From: Kingdonia uniflora
Taxonomy: Eukaryota; Streptophyta; Magnoliopsida; Ranunculales; Circaeasteraceae
Assembly: GCA_014058105.1 (NCBI GenBank)
Contig: JACGCM010001655.1
Span: 620,001-684,000 of the forward strand
DNA: 64,000 bases
Reading direction: 5' to 3'
Of this stretch, positions 12,101 through 23,573 are shown in pieces; within the stretch, counting starts at the first letter, position 1, and every line of letters starts with the position of its first letter. The translations under genes and the position numbers were made by a program. Below the pieces are notes generated by a model, which was not told the origin of the DNA, did not search any database, and saw nothing but the letters and a program-made list of their open reading frames with translations.

Positions 12101-13816
12101 ATTTGTAAGTGAGCCCCGTTTATAGCTTTAGACTCATGAGTTTCTATTAATCGTCAAATCCTAACTTTACCCCATAAAATTGTAATATTAACCTAAAAGT
12201 GCGTTTTAATAGGGTCTTAGCCAAGAAAACTATTCAAAACCACTGGATGTTGCAATTCCTATTCAAACAACTAAGGTATTCAAAACAGTAAAGTTCTATA
12301 AGGTTTATATATTCTAGTTAAATGACCTATTTGCTACGAATATGAGGGTTATTAAATATTTAGCAAACAAGTGGTCCCACCCTGAAGTCTGCTGAGTTCA
12401 CAAGATGGGTAGATTAGTCCTATCTTTGAACTAACATTCTAAGGTACTATAGATTGTTATTAATGCCTATATACCTCTAAATCTTATCAAGTAACATTAA
12501 TTACACCTAGATATGTAAAATTAGTTCCTCAGATACCAAGTTCTTAGAAAATAAGACTAGGTCAATTCCAAATTGATCTCTAATTATAATCCTTGACATT
12601 TAACCATTATTTAGATATGGCTCTCAGCCATATTCTAAATTAATTTTAGTTATTGAATTATATCCGATCCTTGTTCATGATAATCAGTGTCATAGGGCAT
12701 ATCATTAATATCGTATAAGCTATTGTAAGATACTTAAGTAGGTATTAATCTATATTCTTCTGTCACATATAAGCTAGCCAGTTTTCTGGGATATAGATGG
12801 CACCCGTTCAAAAAAAAAATTCCTAAAAAAATTTAAAAATGGATCGCCCTAGGGATAGGTCGAGTCAATAAGAATTTTTTAAACAAAATTAGATTAAATT
12901 TGACTAAAATTAGGCTTTTAAATCAAAGTTTAGTGTCTGAACCAGTCTGACTTGGTCTGGGTCAAAGCCTGGGTTGAGTTGGACCAGTCTAACCTGGTCT
13001 ACTACGTATTATCACCTAGTGGTAACACGTATTACTGCTACAGTATAGTCACGTGTCACTGCCATAGTAATTGCCACGTGTCAGACCCTGTGGTGATACA
13101 TGTCACTGCTATAGTGAGAAAACGTGTCATCACCATGTAGTGACATGTGTCACTACTACAATGAGCCATGTATCACGGTTACAATGCATGTGTGGATCCC
13201 ACATGCCACGTGCTTTCCACGTCAACATGTGTGGGTTTTATCTGCGACGTCAACATGTTTAGGTTTCACCTGCGACGTCAACTGCCACGTGGCCTTACCA
13301 TGTATTACTGTGGACCCAGTTCCCTACCATGTAACCAAATCTGAGTCAGTCTAATATTGGTTGATTAGGTCTAATCTTAGTCCATTTTTCCTAAAATGGG
13401 TATGGATCAGGTTTTAAACTAGATGTCGTCAGCATGACATATTAAACAAAATTAAACCCTAAAAGCTTGGTGACATCATCCTGACCTAATCTGCCAAATT
13501 TTTTTAGGTTTTTGGCAGTGAACTGCCCATGATCAACACCATTTTTAAGGTACATGAACATTTTCCGAAGGAGTGTAATATATGAACGCGATTGTCATAG
13601 AGTTGCTCATTGTAAGGGCTAGAAAACACTAAATATAGGTCTAATAATTCTTTAAAAAATAGGTATTAACCCATAAATTCATATCTACATATCCTATATG
13701 TTAAATCATTCAATTAATACTTAAAATTTAAAAAAGAAAAATACCTCTCCACAACGCAAAAATCTAAAAAAAATGTTCCTTGGAGAGCCTTTTCGTCCTT
13801 TAATCGACTAGTTCTT
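9126..13816. other. Long stretch without recognisable genes
   Basis: 4.7 kb, AT-rich, with stops in all frames. Between about 9,810 and 12,950 no ORF reaches 60 codons. A 99-codon ORF at 9202-9501 (+) and an 84-codon ORF at 9556-9810 (-) show no domain that I recognise. There is no second copy in the window, and no LTR ends, PBS or TIR were found. It could be a large solo LTR, a LARD-type interior, or old spacer. The only conspicuous structure is the ACGT-motif cluster at 13040-13295. Confidence 0.5.
13040..13295 (+). promoter_or_regulatory. Cluster of ACGT-core (G-box/ABRE-like) motifs
   Basis: ACGTGTC occurs at 13051, 13076 and 13122; CACGTG at 13207 and 13286; ACGTCA-type cores near 13218, 13245 and 13275. 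The phrases GTCACTGCCATAGTAAT / GTCACTGCTATAGTGAG and CTGCGACGTCAAC recur, so the cluster looks partly tandem. In plants such motifs bind bZIP/bHLH factors (abscisic-acid and light responses). No gene start is evident downstream; it may be the U3 region of an unrecognised LTR. Confidence 0.45.
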
Positions 13817-13830
13817 CGCAGTGCTGATAA

Positions 13831-14072
13831 TGTATTAGATATCAAGCTATATTGGGCTAAACAATCATTTAAAATACATTAATACTAAGCGTATGAAAGA
13901 ACTTGGATTTATTGATAGGTTGTTTTGTGTTACAATACTAAACCCTTTTGGGTGTTAAATATTATCTCTAAAAGTCTCTCCATAAGCCCTAACTTATATG
14001 GGCCTGTTAGGAGCCCAGTAGGAAATCCCAACCCAGTTAGATTCCCCCTTGGATCAAACCCAACTCCTAACA
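13831..14072 (-). repeat. Copia-type LTR (second copia family)
   Basis: 242 bp, bounded TGTATTAGAT...ACTCCTAACA. On the minus strand it runs TGTTAGGAGT...TAATACA and is followed by TTATCAGCACTG (13819-13830). The same TTATCAGCAC PBS-like phrase follows the 5' LTR at 29340. It is therefore a 5' LTR reading leftwards, whose interior would be left of 13817. It is inserted into the 3' LTR of the copia element that resumes at 14073. No partner LTR was found in the window. Confidence 0.65.
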
Positions 14073-14265
14073 TCTTCCTCTTTTTAAATTTACATCCATT
14101 ACAAAAAGAGCTATATAGCATTTAAGAGGAGATTCTTGAACAAATTTATCTAAAAACCTACGAACTCTATAACTAACAAACATCATTAATAATCTTCTTA
14201 GAAATTTTTCCAAGACTTTATTAAAGAGTTATCAAGAAACCTCCTAAATTATGATTACTTCAGCA
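14073..14265 (-). repeat. 3' LTR (inner part) of copia element 1
   Basis: Aligns with 26850-27040 over its whole length (shared AAAGAGCTATATA, GAGGAGATTCTTGAA, GAGTTATC...AACCTCCTAAATT). It ends TTACTTCAGCA, so the minus strand begins TGCTGAAGTAAT just after a GGGAGG purine tract. The outer part was displaced by the LTR insertion at 13831-14072. Confidence 0.8.
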
Positions 14266-14290
14266 ATTCCTCCCGTAAACCAAATTTGCT

Positions 14291-15335
14291 TCAAACTCCT
14301 ATCCTTGCAACATCCCAATTGAAGACTTGTCCATCAAGAGGCTTTGTAAAAATGTCGGCCTTTTGATCATTATTTTGGCAATACTTTACTTGGATAACTC
14401 TTTCATTGACAAGCTCTCTTAGGAAATGAAATCGAATACGAATGTTCTTTGTTTTCCCATGTAGAATCGCATCCTTTGTAATTGAAATCGTTGAACTATT
14501 GTCTTAAAACAACGTTGTTAGACAATTTTGCATGTACTTTAGAGTTTCCAAAATTCCTTGTAACCAAATGATTTGACATCCTTCAAAAGAGGCGATGAAG
14601 TACTTGACACCCATAGTAGAGAAAGTAACGATGAAGTACTCCTACTGTCATCAATACTTCCTGCCAAGTCGCTATCTATGTAACCAACAAGGTTAACTGA
14701 AACATTAACTTGGTAGAAAATTCCAAAGTCGGTACTTCTTTTAACAAACCTTAGTATTTTTTTGGGATCTTCCCAATTGCTTGGGTATGGTTTTTCAATA
14801 AATTTGCTCAACAAACTCACTGCATACATGATATCTGGCCTTGAAGCTGTTAAATACATTAAGTTACCAACAAAATACCAGAACATAGTGGTGTTAACAA
14901 ACTTTTCTTTGCCATCTTTGATAAATTTCAAACTTTTAATGCACGGAGTTGAAACTTGATTTGCATTCTTCATCTTGAACTTTTTCAAAATCTCTTTTAA
15001 ATAACTCATTTTTGAAATGAAAATACCCATCTTAGATTGATGAACTTCAATATCAAAGAAATGATGTAGCACTCCCAAATTTGTCATTTCAAACTCCTTT
15101 ATCATTGAGAGCTTGATGTCATTCAACATTTCTAAGTTATTTCTGGTGAAGATGAGATCAACAACATTAACACTTACGACAATGAAGCTTCCTTGCAAGC
15201 TACTTTTGGTGTAGAGACTATGCAAATATGGTCATTTTTGAAAACCATTCTTCCCAAAATATATATTATTATGGGCGTACCGAGCCCTCGATGATTATTT
15301 CAGCCCGTATAATGCCTTCTTCAACTTATAAACTT
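14291..15335 (-). pseudogene. Ty1/copia pol remnant: RT and RNase H
   Basis: From 15335 leftwards the minus strand gives NKVYKLKKALYGLK (copia RT), then KNGFQK, then an open frame of 228 codons (14539-15225) with DLIFTRNN (degenerate YVDDL box), EFEMTNLGVLHHF, LMYLTASRPDIMYAVSLLS and YIDSDLAGSIDDSRSTS. Shifted frames then give DAILHGKTKNIRIRFHFLRE and KADIFTKPL, ending at a stop at 14291. These are the diagnostic RT/RNase H blocks of Ty1/copia. The RT active-site Tyr/Val-Asp pair is degraded to NVVD. Upstream gag, protease and integrase are missing at the junction with the gypsy element at about 15335. Confidence 0.92.
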
Positions 15336-17370
15336 TGTTTCCAAGCTCATTCAGTCAAAGCAATGACAAACTATCCCCCTTTGGAAGTATTGTCCAAGAA
15401 AGAAAAATCAAGAAGAGTGCAACAATGGTCAGTTAGTTTGGGAAAACATGATATCAAGTACGAATAATGTTATTTCAAAAAGGGTTATTCCACTGCAAAT
15501 TTTCTCACAGATCTCTAATGGAAGATTCTGAGTGGGACGGGCACGATCCTAACCTTGCAGATGAAATTATAGGAGATCCACCCACCAAAGAATTTGATGA
15601 GCGAGTTGAATGGATTACCAGGAAAGGGTGAGGACTTCTTTCAGATGGATTTGTCGGACCCGCAGGGTCAGTAATGGGAATCATATTAATTACCCCTTCC
15701 AACAACAGAATTGAGAAATCAATCCGTTTAGATTTTGAAGCCTCCAAAAATGTCACCGAATACGAGGCTCTTATTTATGAACTTGACCTCGCACTTGAGC
15801 TCGGCATCGCAGAACTCTTAGTCTACACATATTTATTGCTCATCGTCCACCATTACTCGAAGCAATACAAGAAGAATAGTAAGATGATTGAATACGCAAC
15901 CCTCATTGCAGATAGGATGAGCCAGTCCACAAAAGCAACTCTCGATTATCTTCATCGATATGAAAACTAACATGTCGATTCCTAGGCTTATCTAGCCGGG
16001 GTCTTTCAAACAGAAGCCCGATATCTCCATATCGAAGTGATATCAATCCCCAGTATTGATCGCAATTCTGTATGCACGATCAACTCTGGGGGCGATAAAG
16101 GGTAGGACAACGATTGGCAAAATCCCTTCCTTGCCTACCTTGGCATCGATAACAAATACAAAGGACCCCTTCCAGCAGATTCAAGGGAGCACTAATAGCA
16201 GATCGATAACTCAAAGCGCTACAACAATCAAAATGGTTTTTTTTAACGCTGTTCAGTCATAGGGAATTACCTCAAGTGCTTTTCCAGAAAGAAAGCAGAC
16301 GAGATGCTTAGAGATTTACATGAAGGGACTTGTGGTTCCTATACTGCAGGTCAATCACTCGCAATCAGAGCCATTACACAAGGTTTATTCTGACTAGAAA
16401 TGCACAGGAAAGTAGAAGAGTACTCACGCAAATGCGATAGATGTCAATGACATTGACAAATGATCTACGCTCCTGCGCTCAAACTACATGCAAACAAAGT
16501 ATTTTGGCCATTCAAGAGATGGGCGTTCGATCTTGTTGGTGAATTTCCTAATTCTTCAGGTAACTGCTGATACTTTCTCGTAGCTATAGATTATTTTACA
16601 AAATGGGTAGAAGCAGCTCCACTGTATCGAACCAGGGAATAAAAGGTCATCTCTTTTATCTAGGAACACATTATTACTCAGTTTAGAATCCCCCGCATAA
16701 TTCGTATCGATAATGGGCCATAATTCGTTAGAGAAAAAATCGTAGCTTTCCTCAAAAAACATAATATCATCCACTCACCATCCAAACAAGGCAATGGCCA
16801 AGTCTAAATCACCAACAAAACCATCATAGATGGACTCAAGAAAAGGCTTTATTTACAAAAAAGAAAAGAAAACTGGGTATGAAAGCTTCTTCATGTCTTA
16901 TGGGCGTATTGTACCACTCCACGTCAATCAACCGGCTGCACCCCATTCCTCCTTGCCTATGGGATCGAAGCTGTCATTCTAGCAGAATATCATTATCTAG
17001 TATGAGATCATGAGCTAACTGGCGAACAAAACAAGTTTGAATTGGCCTGCAACCTTAATTGGAATGATGAGACTATGGAACGTGCCATTTCCAAACTAGG
17101 TCAATATCACTATATGTTTATCAGTTTGAACAATAGGCGAGTCAGAAGCCGTACTTCCCAAATTGGCGATCTTGTCCTCAAAGATATCACTCAACACCGA
17201 AAAGAGCCACATACTGGAAAACTAGAAGAAACTTAGGAGGGTCCATTCCTGAACACTGGTCTCACTGGCCTGGGATCATATTGCCTCATGATCGAATAGG
17301 GAATTCATATCTTTAATCCTTGAAACACTAGGCAGCTGGAACGGTACTATTGTTAAATCCCTCACTACTC
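15336..17370 (+). pseudogene. Tat-like gypsy pol remnant: RNase H, second RNase H, integrase
   Basis: 15336-15467 encodes the end of RT/RNase H (FQAHSVKAMTNYPPLEVL, then QQWSVSLGKHDIKY). 15665-15970 encodes a second, archaeal-type RNase H (LDFEASKNVTEYEALIYELD...), typical of Tat. Integrase follows: zinc-binding region LHEGTCGSYTAGQS...CDRCQ (16300-16450), catalytic core WAFDLVGEFP and AIDYFTKWVEAAPL, then RIDNGP. The expected catalytic Glu in GQVE reads as a TAA stop (near 16805). The C-terminal part has [16 protein letters not shown] and ends near 17370. Many stops and shifts; not functional. Confidence 0.9.
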
Positions 17371-17544
17371 TATTTTAAATTCTTGCTTTTTTCATTCCAA
17401 AACTGTGATTTCAACTCCATACAATGTACATCCTATTCTATTTAATGAAAACTTCCAAAAAATTTCCTATACGACTCTCTACTTATGTAGACAATATATA
17501 AATTAAAGCAAAGGTAATACTATCTTTCAATTAACCTCTATTCC

Positions 17545-18045
17545 GATTAAAGCAAAGGTAAAACTAGTTTTGATCGACTCTATACATACTTTGCCATTAA
17601 AATGAAGGTAATACTAGTTTTGAATAAAAGAACTCTACAAAACATAAGATAAAGCAAAGGTAAAGCTAGTTTTCATCTCTCAATATGGCTGCGATAATTA
17701 TACTCTACAATTAAAATAAAAGTAATACTAGTTTTTAATCAAGGAACTCTACCAGACATAAGATTAAACAAAGGTAAAACTAGTTTTCATCTCTCAATAT
17801 GGCTACGACAATTATACTTTATGATTAAAATGAATGTAATACTAGTTTTTAATCAAATAACTCTGCCCGAAATAAGATAAAGCAAAGGTAAAACTAGTTT
17901 TCATCTCTCAATATGGCTACGACAATTATACTTTGCGATTAAATTAAAGGTAATACTAGTTTTCAATCAAAGAACTCTACCAGGCACAAGATAAAATAAA
18001 GGTAAAGCTAGCTTTCAAATCTCAATATGTTTGCGACAGATTCTT
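17545..18045. repeat. 114-bp tandem array in the element 3' region
   Basis: Units begin GAT(T)AAA-CAAAGGTAAA at 17545 (shorter first unit), 17648, 17762, 17876 and 17990, giving three exact 114-bp spacings. Each unit is itself two related halves containing AAGGTAAnACTAGTTTT. The array lies between the end of pol and the 3' end of the antisense gene. The inverse copy has only one or two half units here (62150-62290), so the array expanded in this copy. Such arrays are known in 3' untranslated regions of Tat/Ogre elements. Confidence 0.9.
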
Positions 18046-19439
18046 TTTCAGGTTACATATACAATAACTACAAATGATTATTTTCTACTATTGGGAGGTC
18101 AGCTACACTTTCCCCTTCAACTGGAGGACGATCAACCATAAATTCTCGAGCACGAGTCGCTACAGTGACCCGGCCTTGCTTTACCAATTCAGCAGTACGA
18201 GAACCTAACTCTGTTTCTATAGTGTTTATACAGTTTCCTCAATCTACATCACCTCTAGAAATACATCTTCTATTTGACAAACAACCATACAAGGTATTCC
18301 TATCTAACTCAAGCCTTCTAATTTCCTCAGTAAAATAGGTAATTACTGTCATTAACATCTCTGAGTGCGATGCCTGCGGTACAACCATCTCAGAAAAATT
18401 CTCTCTTGCAGTTTGAAGGAGCCCTTTTAACCTTTTATACCATGCTTTTTACCATTCCACGTGACTGTCTATCTGGGACATAAATTTAATGTTCTCCTTC
18501 ACCTTCATATCAGCTTTAGCTGATTCAGCATGGTTCATTGCCCTCAATTCCGTTACCTAAGCACGATGTTCCTCAAGCATTCTATCTACAGCTTCCATAG
18601 CTCGAGATTTCTTTAAAACTTCATCTTTTTCCTTTACCAATATCTCCATACCTATGATAACCCTCCCTAACTCTATTTTTTCCTGGCAAAAGTAGCGTCC
18701 AACTTACTTTGGCACTACCTTAACAGCTCATTCCCTTTTGGCACGTCACCTTGAGATCGATTAACATTTCCCTCCAGCTCTCAAATTCGAGCTATTAGGC
18801 TAACTACATCCCCTGGAACAATGGAGACCATGGCATCATCTTTGCTCTACCTCGAGCACTCCCCAGCATCGGCATTTTTGGCGCGCTAATTGGCCTGAGA
18901 AAAATTGGTCATAAATTTTGCTACCCTCTCATTCATCTCATAACATTTCCTTTGCACCAACCGAAACTCCATATCTTTAGCTGGTAAAACTGTAGTTACC
19001 TGCTCGACTACAATTTCATAGTTAAATAAGCCATCTCGAGCTTTCTTGAGCTTACTATCTTTCTCAATCATTATATTATTCAACCGCTCTGTTTCGCTCC
19101 GGGTACTCAACAAATCAGCTTGAGTCTGATCTTATTTGTTTGTTTTACTGATCATTTGGTCTTTCAGACTGGTCACAAAATGTCATAACACTATCACTGA
19201 TGTTTTTAACGCCACTATACAGTATCGAGCTAAGTCAGCCTCCTCACTCGTTATTATCAGCGCCTAATTCTAGCTGCTGAGTTTTGCTGCCCATTCCTTC
19301 ATCTCCGCGAGTTCATTTTACCTTTTACTAATTTAGGTATCCTTCTGCTTGATCTTCCGAGTGAGATCATCTACGGTTTGAGTTGCCTTACCGAATTTGA
19401 AATGTACCTTTATGAAACATCTATTTTTTAGAGTTTACA

Positions 19440-20530
19440 TCATTTAGTGTTTAGAGTAGGCGCCAACATTTTCTTATGGTTATCCAGGGTCAGTGAGTGC
19501 ATGAGGAGCGACTACAGCTGGACAGACTGACTCTGAACAGATAAGTGGGATTCTAACTTATTGTTCTAAAATGATAAGCCTAAGGCTTTTTACAGAGTAT
19601 GAAAAACTTGTAAGAATATCTTCCTTTAGAAAATAGAGCTTCTATTCGAGTAGACTATTTTCTATTTGAATAGAGATAAAAAGATTCCTTCTATTCGAAT
19701 AGGATTCTGTCTATTCGAATAATTTACCTCAGCGTGATTTCAACCTTGGAATGATTTCTTCTATTCGAATAGGATTTTTGTTTATTCGAATAACTTACCT
19801 CAGCGTGATTTCAAAGCTTGAAAAGATTCATTTTATTCGAATAGGATTCCTTTCTATTCGAATAACTCACCTAAGCGAGATTACAAGCTTGATCCTATTC
19901 GAATAGGATTGTTCCTATTAGAATAGAGCTTGTGTTTTTTGTTTCACTATTTAAGACATACTTAACTTTTTTTTATGACTCACTTCTTTAAAAAACCTAT
20001 ATTTTTAAGGGCTTGCTTTTGAGAGTGAAGATAAATCTTCTTTGAGAGATTCAAGAGAGAATCAAATCACTCAAATCATGAATCAATCTATTATTCAATA
20101 AACCTTAGTCACGCATTAAAGAACTTGAGCGATTCAAGACTTAGAGCTTCGACGAGAGATTGAAGCGTGGCATTGCGAAAACGCGGGATTGATTACAAGA
20201 AGATTACTTGGAAGAGAGATAACCATAAGAGGTGCTTATCGAGTCTGTAAGTGATTAAATTCTTGTAGTTCTTTTTCATATAGTGGATTGTTTAGTTGTC
20301 GGGGATTCGACAGCGACCTGTGGGTTTTTCTCCTGGGAAAGGTATTCCCACAGGGTTAAAAATTGTTGCATGCTTCTTTAATTTCTAACTACTTGTTTGA
20401 CATTAGATAATTAGATTAACTTGATTTAAGTTTAACTTAGGCCATTAATTCAGAGGAATTAGGACCTGACAATTTAGACCTAAAATAATCGAAATTGATT
20501 AGTCTCAAGCGTCTAGGAATTTTACTTTAC
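19440..20530. mobile_element. LTR-like insertion in the antisense gene
   Basis: Absent from the inverse copy: there GATCAACATG-TTAAAATACATTTC is continuous (60745-60770), here the two halves lie at 20525-20545 and 19395-19415. The insertion contains TTCGAATA repeats, a CT/TA-rich middle, and a phrase typical of plant LTR ends (GGGATTCGACAG...CCCACAGGGTTAAAAATTG, 20300-20355). A possible right end is CCTGACA near 20478. It may be a solo LTR; exact ends and TSD were not resolved. Confidence 0.5.
19682..19890. repeat. ~71-bp tandem repeat with paired TATTCGAATA palindromes
   Basis: Three units start near 19682, 19752 and 19823. Each carries CTATTCGAATAGGATT and CTATTCGAATAA-type palindromes around TTACCTCAGCGTGATTTCAA. 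Two further palindromes flank the array (19640-19670 and 19893-19905). Confidence 0.85.
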
Positions 20531-23500
20531 ATGTTGATCTTCCCTATCTTTATTTGTCTCTCTGATTCTATAAAACTCCGCCGAAAATTCTTGGTTACAT
20601 TGGCAAGTCTCTTCTTCGCTCAAGCAAAATGACTACAATTCGACATACACATCACAAAAAATATATCATGTTCGATTCAAATCATTCACTCAATACATAT
20701 ATCTTATTTCTAGCAAAATTTCTATTTTTTGATATCTATTGTATGAAACTGCTTCTAAACTTAGGTTGAAGTATGATCCCAATTTGATAAACAATAACAT
20801 ATACTTCTAATTCCAAGGTACACATTCTCTATATACTTACCCTTTCAATACTTTGATATTATCTATACATAATTGAGTGTCATTGCCTCTAAAACTGTTA
20901 GCAAGTTTTGGGTTTGTTACTACGCTCAATTTTTGTTTTACTTTGTAGCTCTAGAGTAATGAAGCATACAAGTAAAATATTTCTTTCTCTTTTATAACTT
21001 GTATCTCCGCTTGCGATTATAACAGGGACGCTGAGGTGTCTTTCTCCTTACCGAGCTTGTTCTCTAATTCTTTTATTCTAAGGCACATGTCCTTAAGTTT
21101 TTACAACAAGGTTTACAAGAACATCTTAGCCTACAAAATTCTATCCAACAAACAATGTTCTATTAAATTACAATATTTTAAACCCTTCATAATCATATAA
21201 TCATAGAGTTAACATTCTACTTTACCATCTCGTTCCCTTCCTCTGGATGCTCATTGTCATCCCCTTGGTTGTCTAACACCGTTTAGGGAGAGACACCATC
21301 TTTCCCGTCAACGACTCCAACAACGACATTTTTTGCCTCATCATCTTCCTCTTCCTCAACGTAGGCATTTGCCATAATGTCATTCACCTCAGTTTTAGAG
21401 TGCCGCATTTTAAGGAGGTGGCGCCCACGTCTATCACGCTGGATTACCACCTTTTCCAAATTCTTTTCCGCTTCCGCTATCAGCTCCTTGATCTCTACCT
21501 CTTGAGAAGACTTCAAGGAGTCCAGTAGCTTCCCCTCCTTAGCCAAGTCAGGTTTCAATCGAGCTACCTTCTTCTCGAGCTCAGCGTTCCTCTTCTCAAG
21601 CTCGGCTTTCTCCCCCTCTACCCCGAGGCAGATCCCCTTCATTAAACAAGCAGCCTATAAAAGCATAACAATCATCTACCACATTGTTAACTCGAATCAT
21701 CATACATAATTAAGCATATGTTCAAATCATCAAACTTACCATTTTACTCATTTCCTCTTCACAATTGGGAAATGTAAGCTTCGCCCTATCCTTCACCACT
21801 TTTAACTCATCTTCTTCACCAAGTCGATCATCTGCAACCTTCACCCCAGTAAGTTAGGAAGTTGGGTAAACTCTTCTCTTTTTCTCCCCTCCGTCGACCT
21901 CACCACTTCCTGTGATTCTAGAAATCAAGCCACGTTTCAGCATCTTCATCTTTGGAAATGCCCAAGCTAGCTTCCTTCACGTAGTGAACTCCTGTATATC
22001 TGTAAAGTCCACTCCAGAGGCCTGGGGTAAGACAAGTTGCCTCTCTCCTTCAATTCCCCTCTTCTTGTTGCCATCAATACTCATTATTAACCTCGTGGTT
22101 TGAGAGTGTTGAACTTTCTCAGAGAATTTGCAAAGTCCACATTTCTTTCTGTTGATGCCAAGTTCTTTCAAAATAGCCTCAAGCTCAATCCCTTCTTGAG
22201 CATCAATATCTAGCAATGACTCCTTCCTCATTACCTTTGATTGAGGACCTGTCAATCAATAACACATCATCACCGACATAGTAACATAGAATTTTAGCAT
22301 TTCAATAATATACATTATACATTGTTATACTTACTTCATTTTACAGTTCTACAAAGAAGTTCCATGGGTTCTTCATCATCTCTCTGAAGGCAATCACCCT
22401 TCACCCATATCACATTATCATTCCACATTCGACCTACTTAATTCAGATCGAAGAAAAGGGGTCGAGTAGAACTTGGAAAAAATTATGCCCCTCCACTTGT
22501 AGAAAAAAATTTCACGCCGTAAAACTACAAGACATCCTTACAAGATATCCTCCTCACGACCTCATTCTCCTCCCACAACTTATTGAAAAATTCATAGACA
22601 TTTATTACCCCCTATATGTTCCTATTCAACAAAACATGACATATCCCAATGACGTTTATAGTCCCTTTCGCAAGATTTCTAAGGGGTAAACTTAACCCAT
22701 AGTCCAATAGAGACAGGTAACACTGAAAAACCTTTTTCCAGGTCTCCCTGGACATTTCCATCATAATACTCCAGGGAGATTGATTCCTCTAAACCCCTAT
22801 CTACTTTCTCCTTCTCCAAATAAGCAACAAGAAAGATATAATCATCCCCAGATCCTACAATACAACTTCTAAAATACCTACCGGCATATTCTTCAAAATT
22901 AACCCATCTTCCCCCTATAGAAGCTTTGGCTTTACAAAACTCTCTAAACACATCAGAATCGGGAGGATAGGATACCAATTTTCTAGGGAATTCAAGAAAT
23001 TGAACAACTCCTACTTCATCCTCCCTATCAGATACAACATTCTCAGACTTTGCCAAACGACCAGAGTTCGACGCTTCATTTATAGGTAAAGTTTCTATAT
23101 CAACTATAACAATACAAATGAGGTTTAATCATACACAGAACTCCTCACGCTGGACCTACATACAGGTCCAGGTATTCTATTATTATCTTTTACATATACA
23201 ACACTCACATATATATATCTTTTATATCTTATTTTACAAATATATCAAACAGATTTTTATAGATTACTATAAATAATAATTTTTAGATTTCTACACGACA
23301 AAAAAGGACTTACAAGATAAGCACGTTCACAATATCATAAATAATCTACTAACCTTTTATGTCCGAATGTGAATCTGATGCATTGCCAAATCATTCCCTC
23401 GCAGCACTGCTGTATAACTACCTTTGTGACTCAGTCTCTGTAACTCTTTCTCCTTCTAATTGTTGATCATTCTCGATTAATTTCTAACGATATTCTCTGA

Positions 23501-23563
23501 TATAATTTCTCTTCCTCTCTCACTCCTCTTCAAGTTTTCAGAAGTTAATAACCATTATGGGAC

Positions 23564-23573
23564 ATTATTTATA
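23564..23573 (-). promoter_or_regulatory. TATA-like box of the antisense gene, left copy
   Basis: Minus strand TATAAATAAT, preceded by GGCCCCATAGCTGCCAGC and a GA-rich run. The same arrangement is at 57726-57763 in the other copy. It lies upstream of exon 1. Confidence 0.5.

Larger units (their letters stand above)
18085..23563 (-). pseudogene. Antisense multi-exon coiled-coil gene of the Tat-like element, left copy
   Basis: Minus-strand gene homologous to 57850-62037. Exon 2 begins after intron 1 (23104-23353) and includes the open stretch 22679-23056 (acidic start ...SDREDEVGVVQFLEFP). Intron 2 is 22249-22334 (GTAAGT...GACAG). The next exon holds KESLLDIDAQEGIELEAILK, then intron 3 (21655-21739). 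The following exon encodes a coiled coil rich in AELEKK heptads (21283-21642), ending in an acidic VEEEEDDEA tail. Further coiled-coil exons reach about 18085 (18886-19113: KDSKLKKARDGL, PAKDMEFRLVQRK). A 1.1-kb insertion (19440-20530) interrupts it. It resembles the long coiled-coil 'putative gypsy-type transposon' proteins of plants; its molecular function is unknown. Stops and frameshifts make it a pseudogene. Confidence 0.75.

Noticed and set aside
13925..14125. ORFs on both strands at 13925-14125
   Set aside because: They lie inside copia LTR sequence; non-coding by context.
15505..15756. 83-codon minus-strand ORF in the gypsy RNase H region
   Set aside because: Shadow of the plus-strand RNase H frame, which matches the family.
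17545..18045. CRISPR-like array
   Set aside because: Units are contiguous 114-bp tandem repeats without unique spacers, in a plant retrotransposon.
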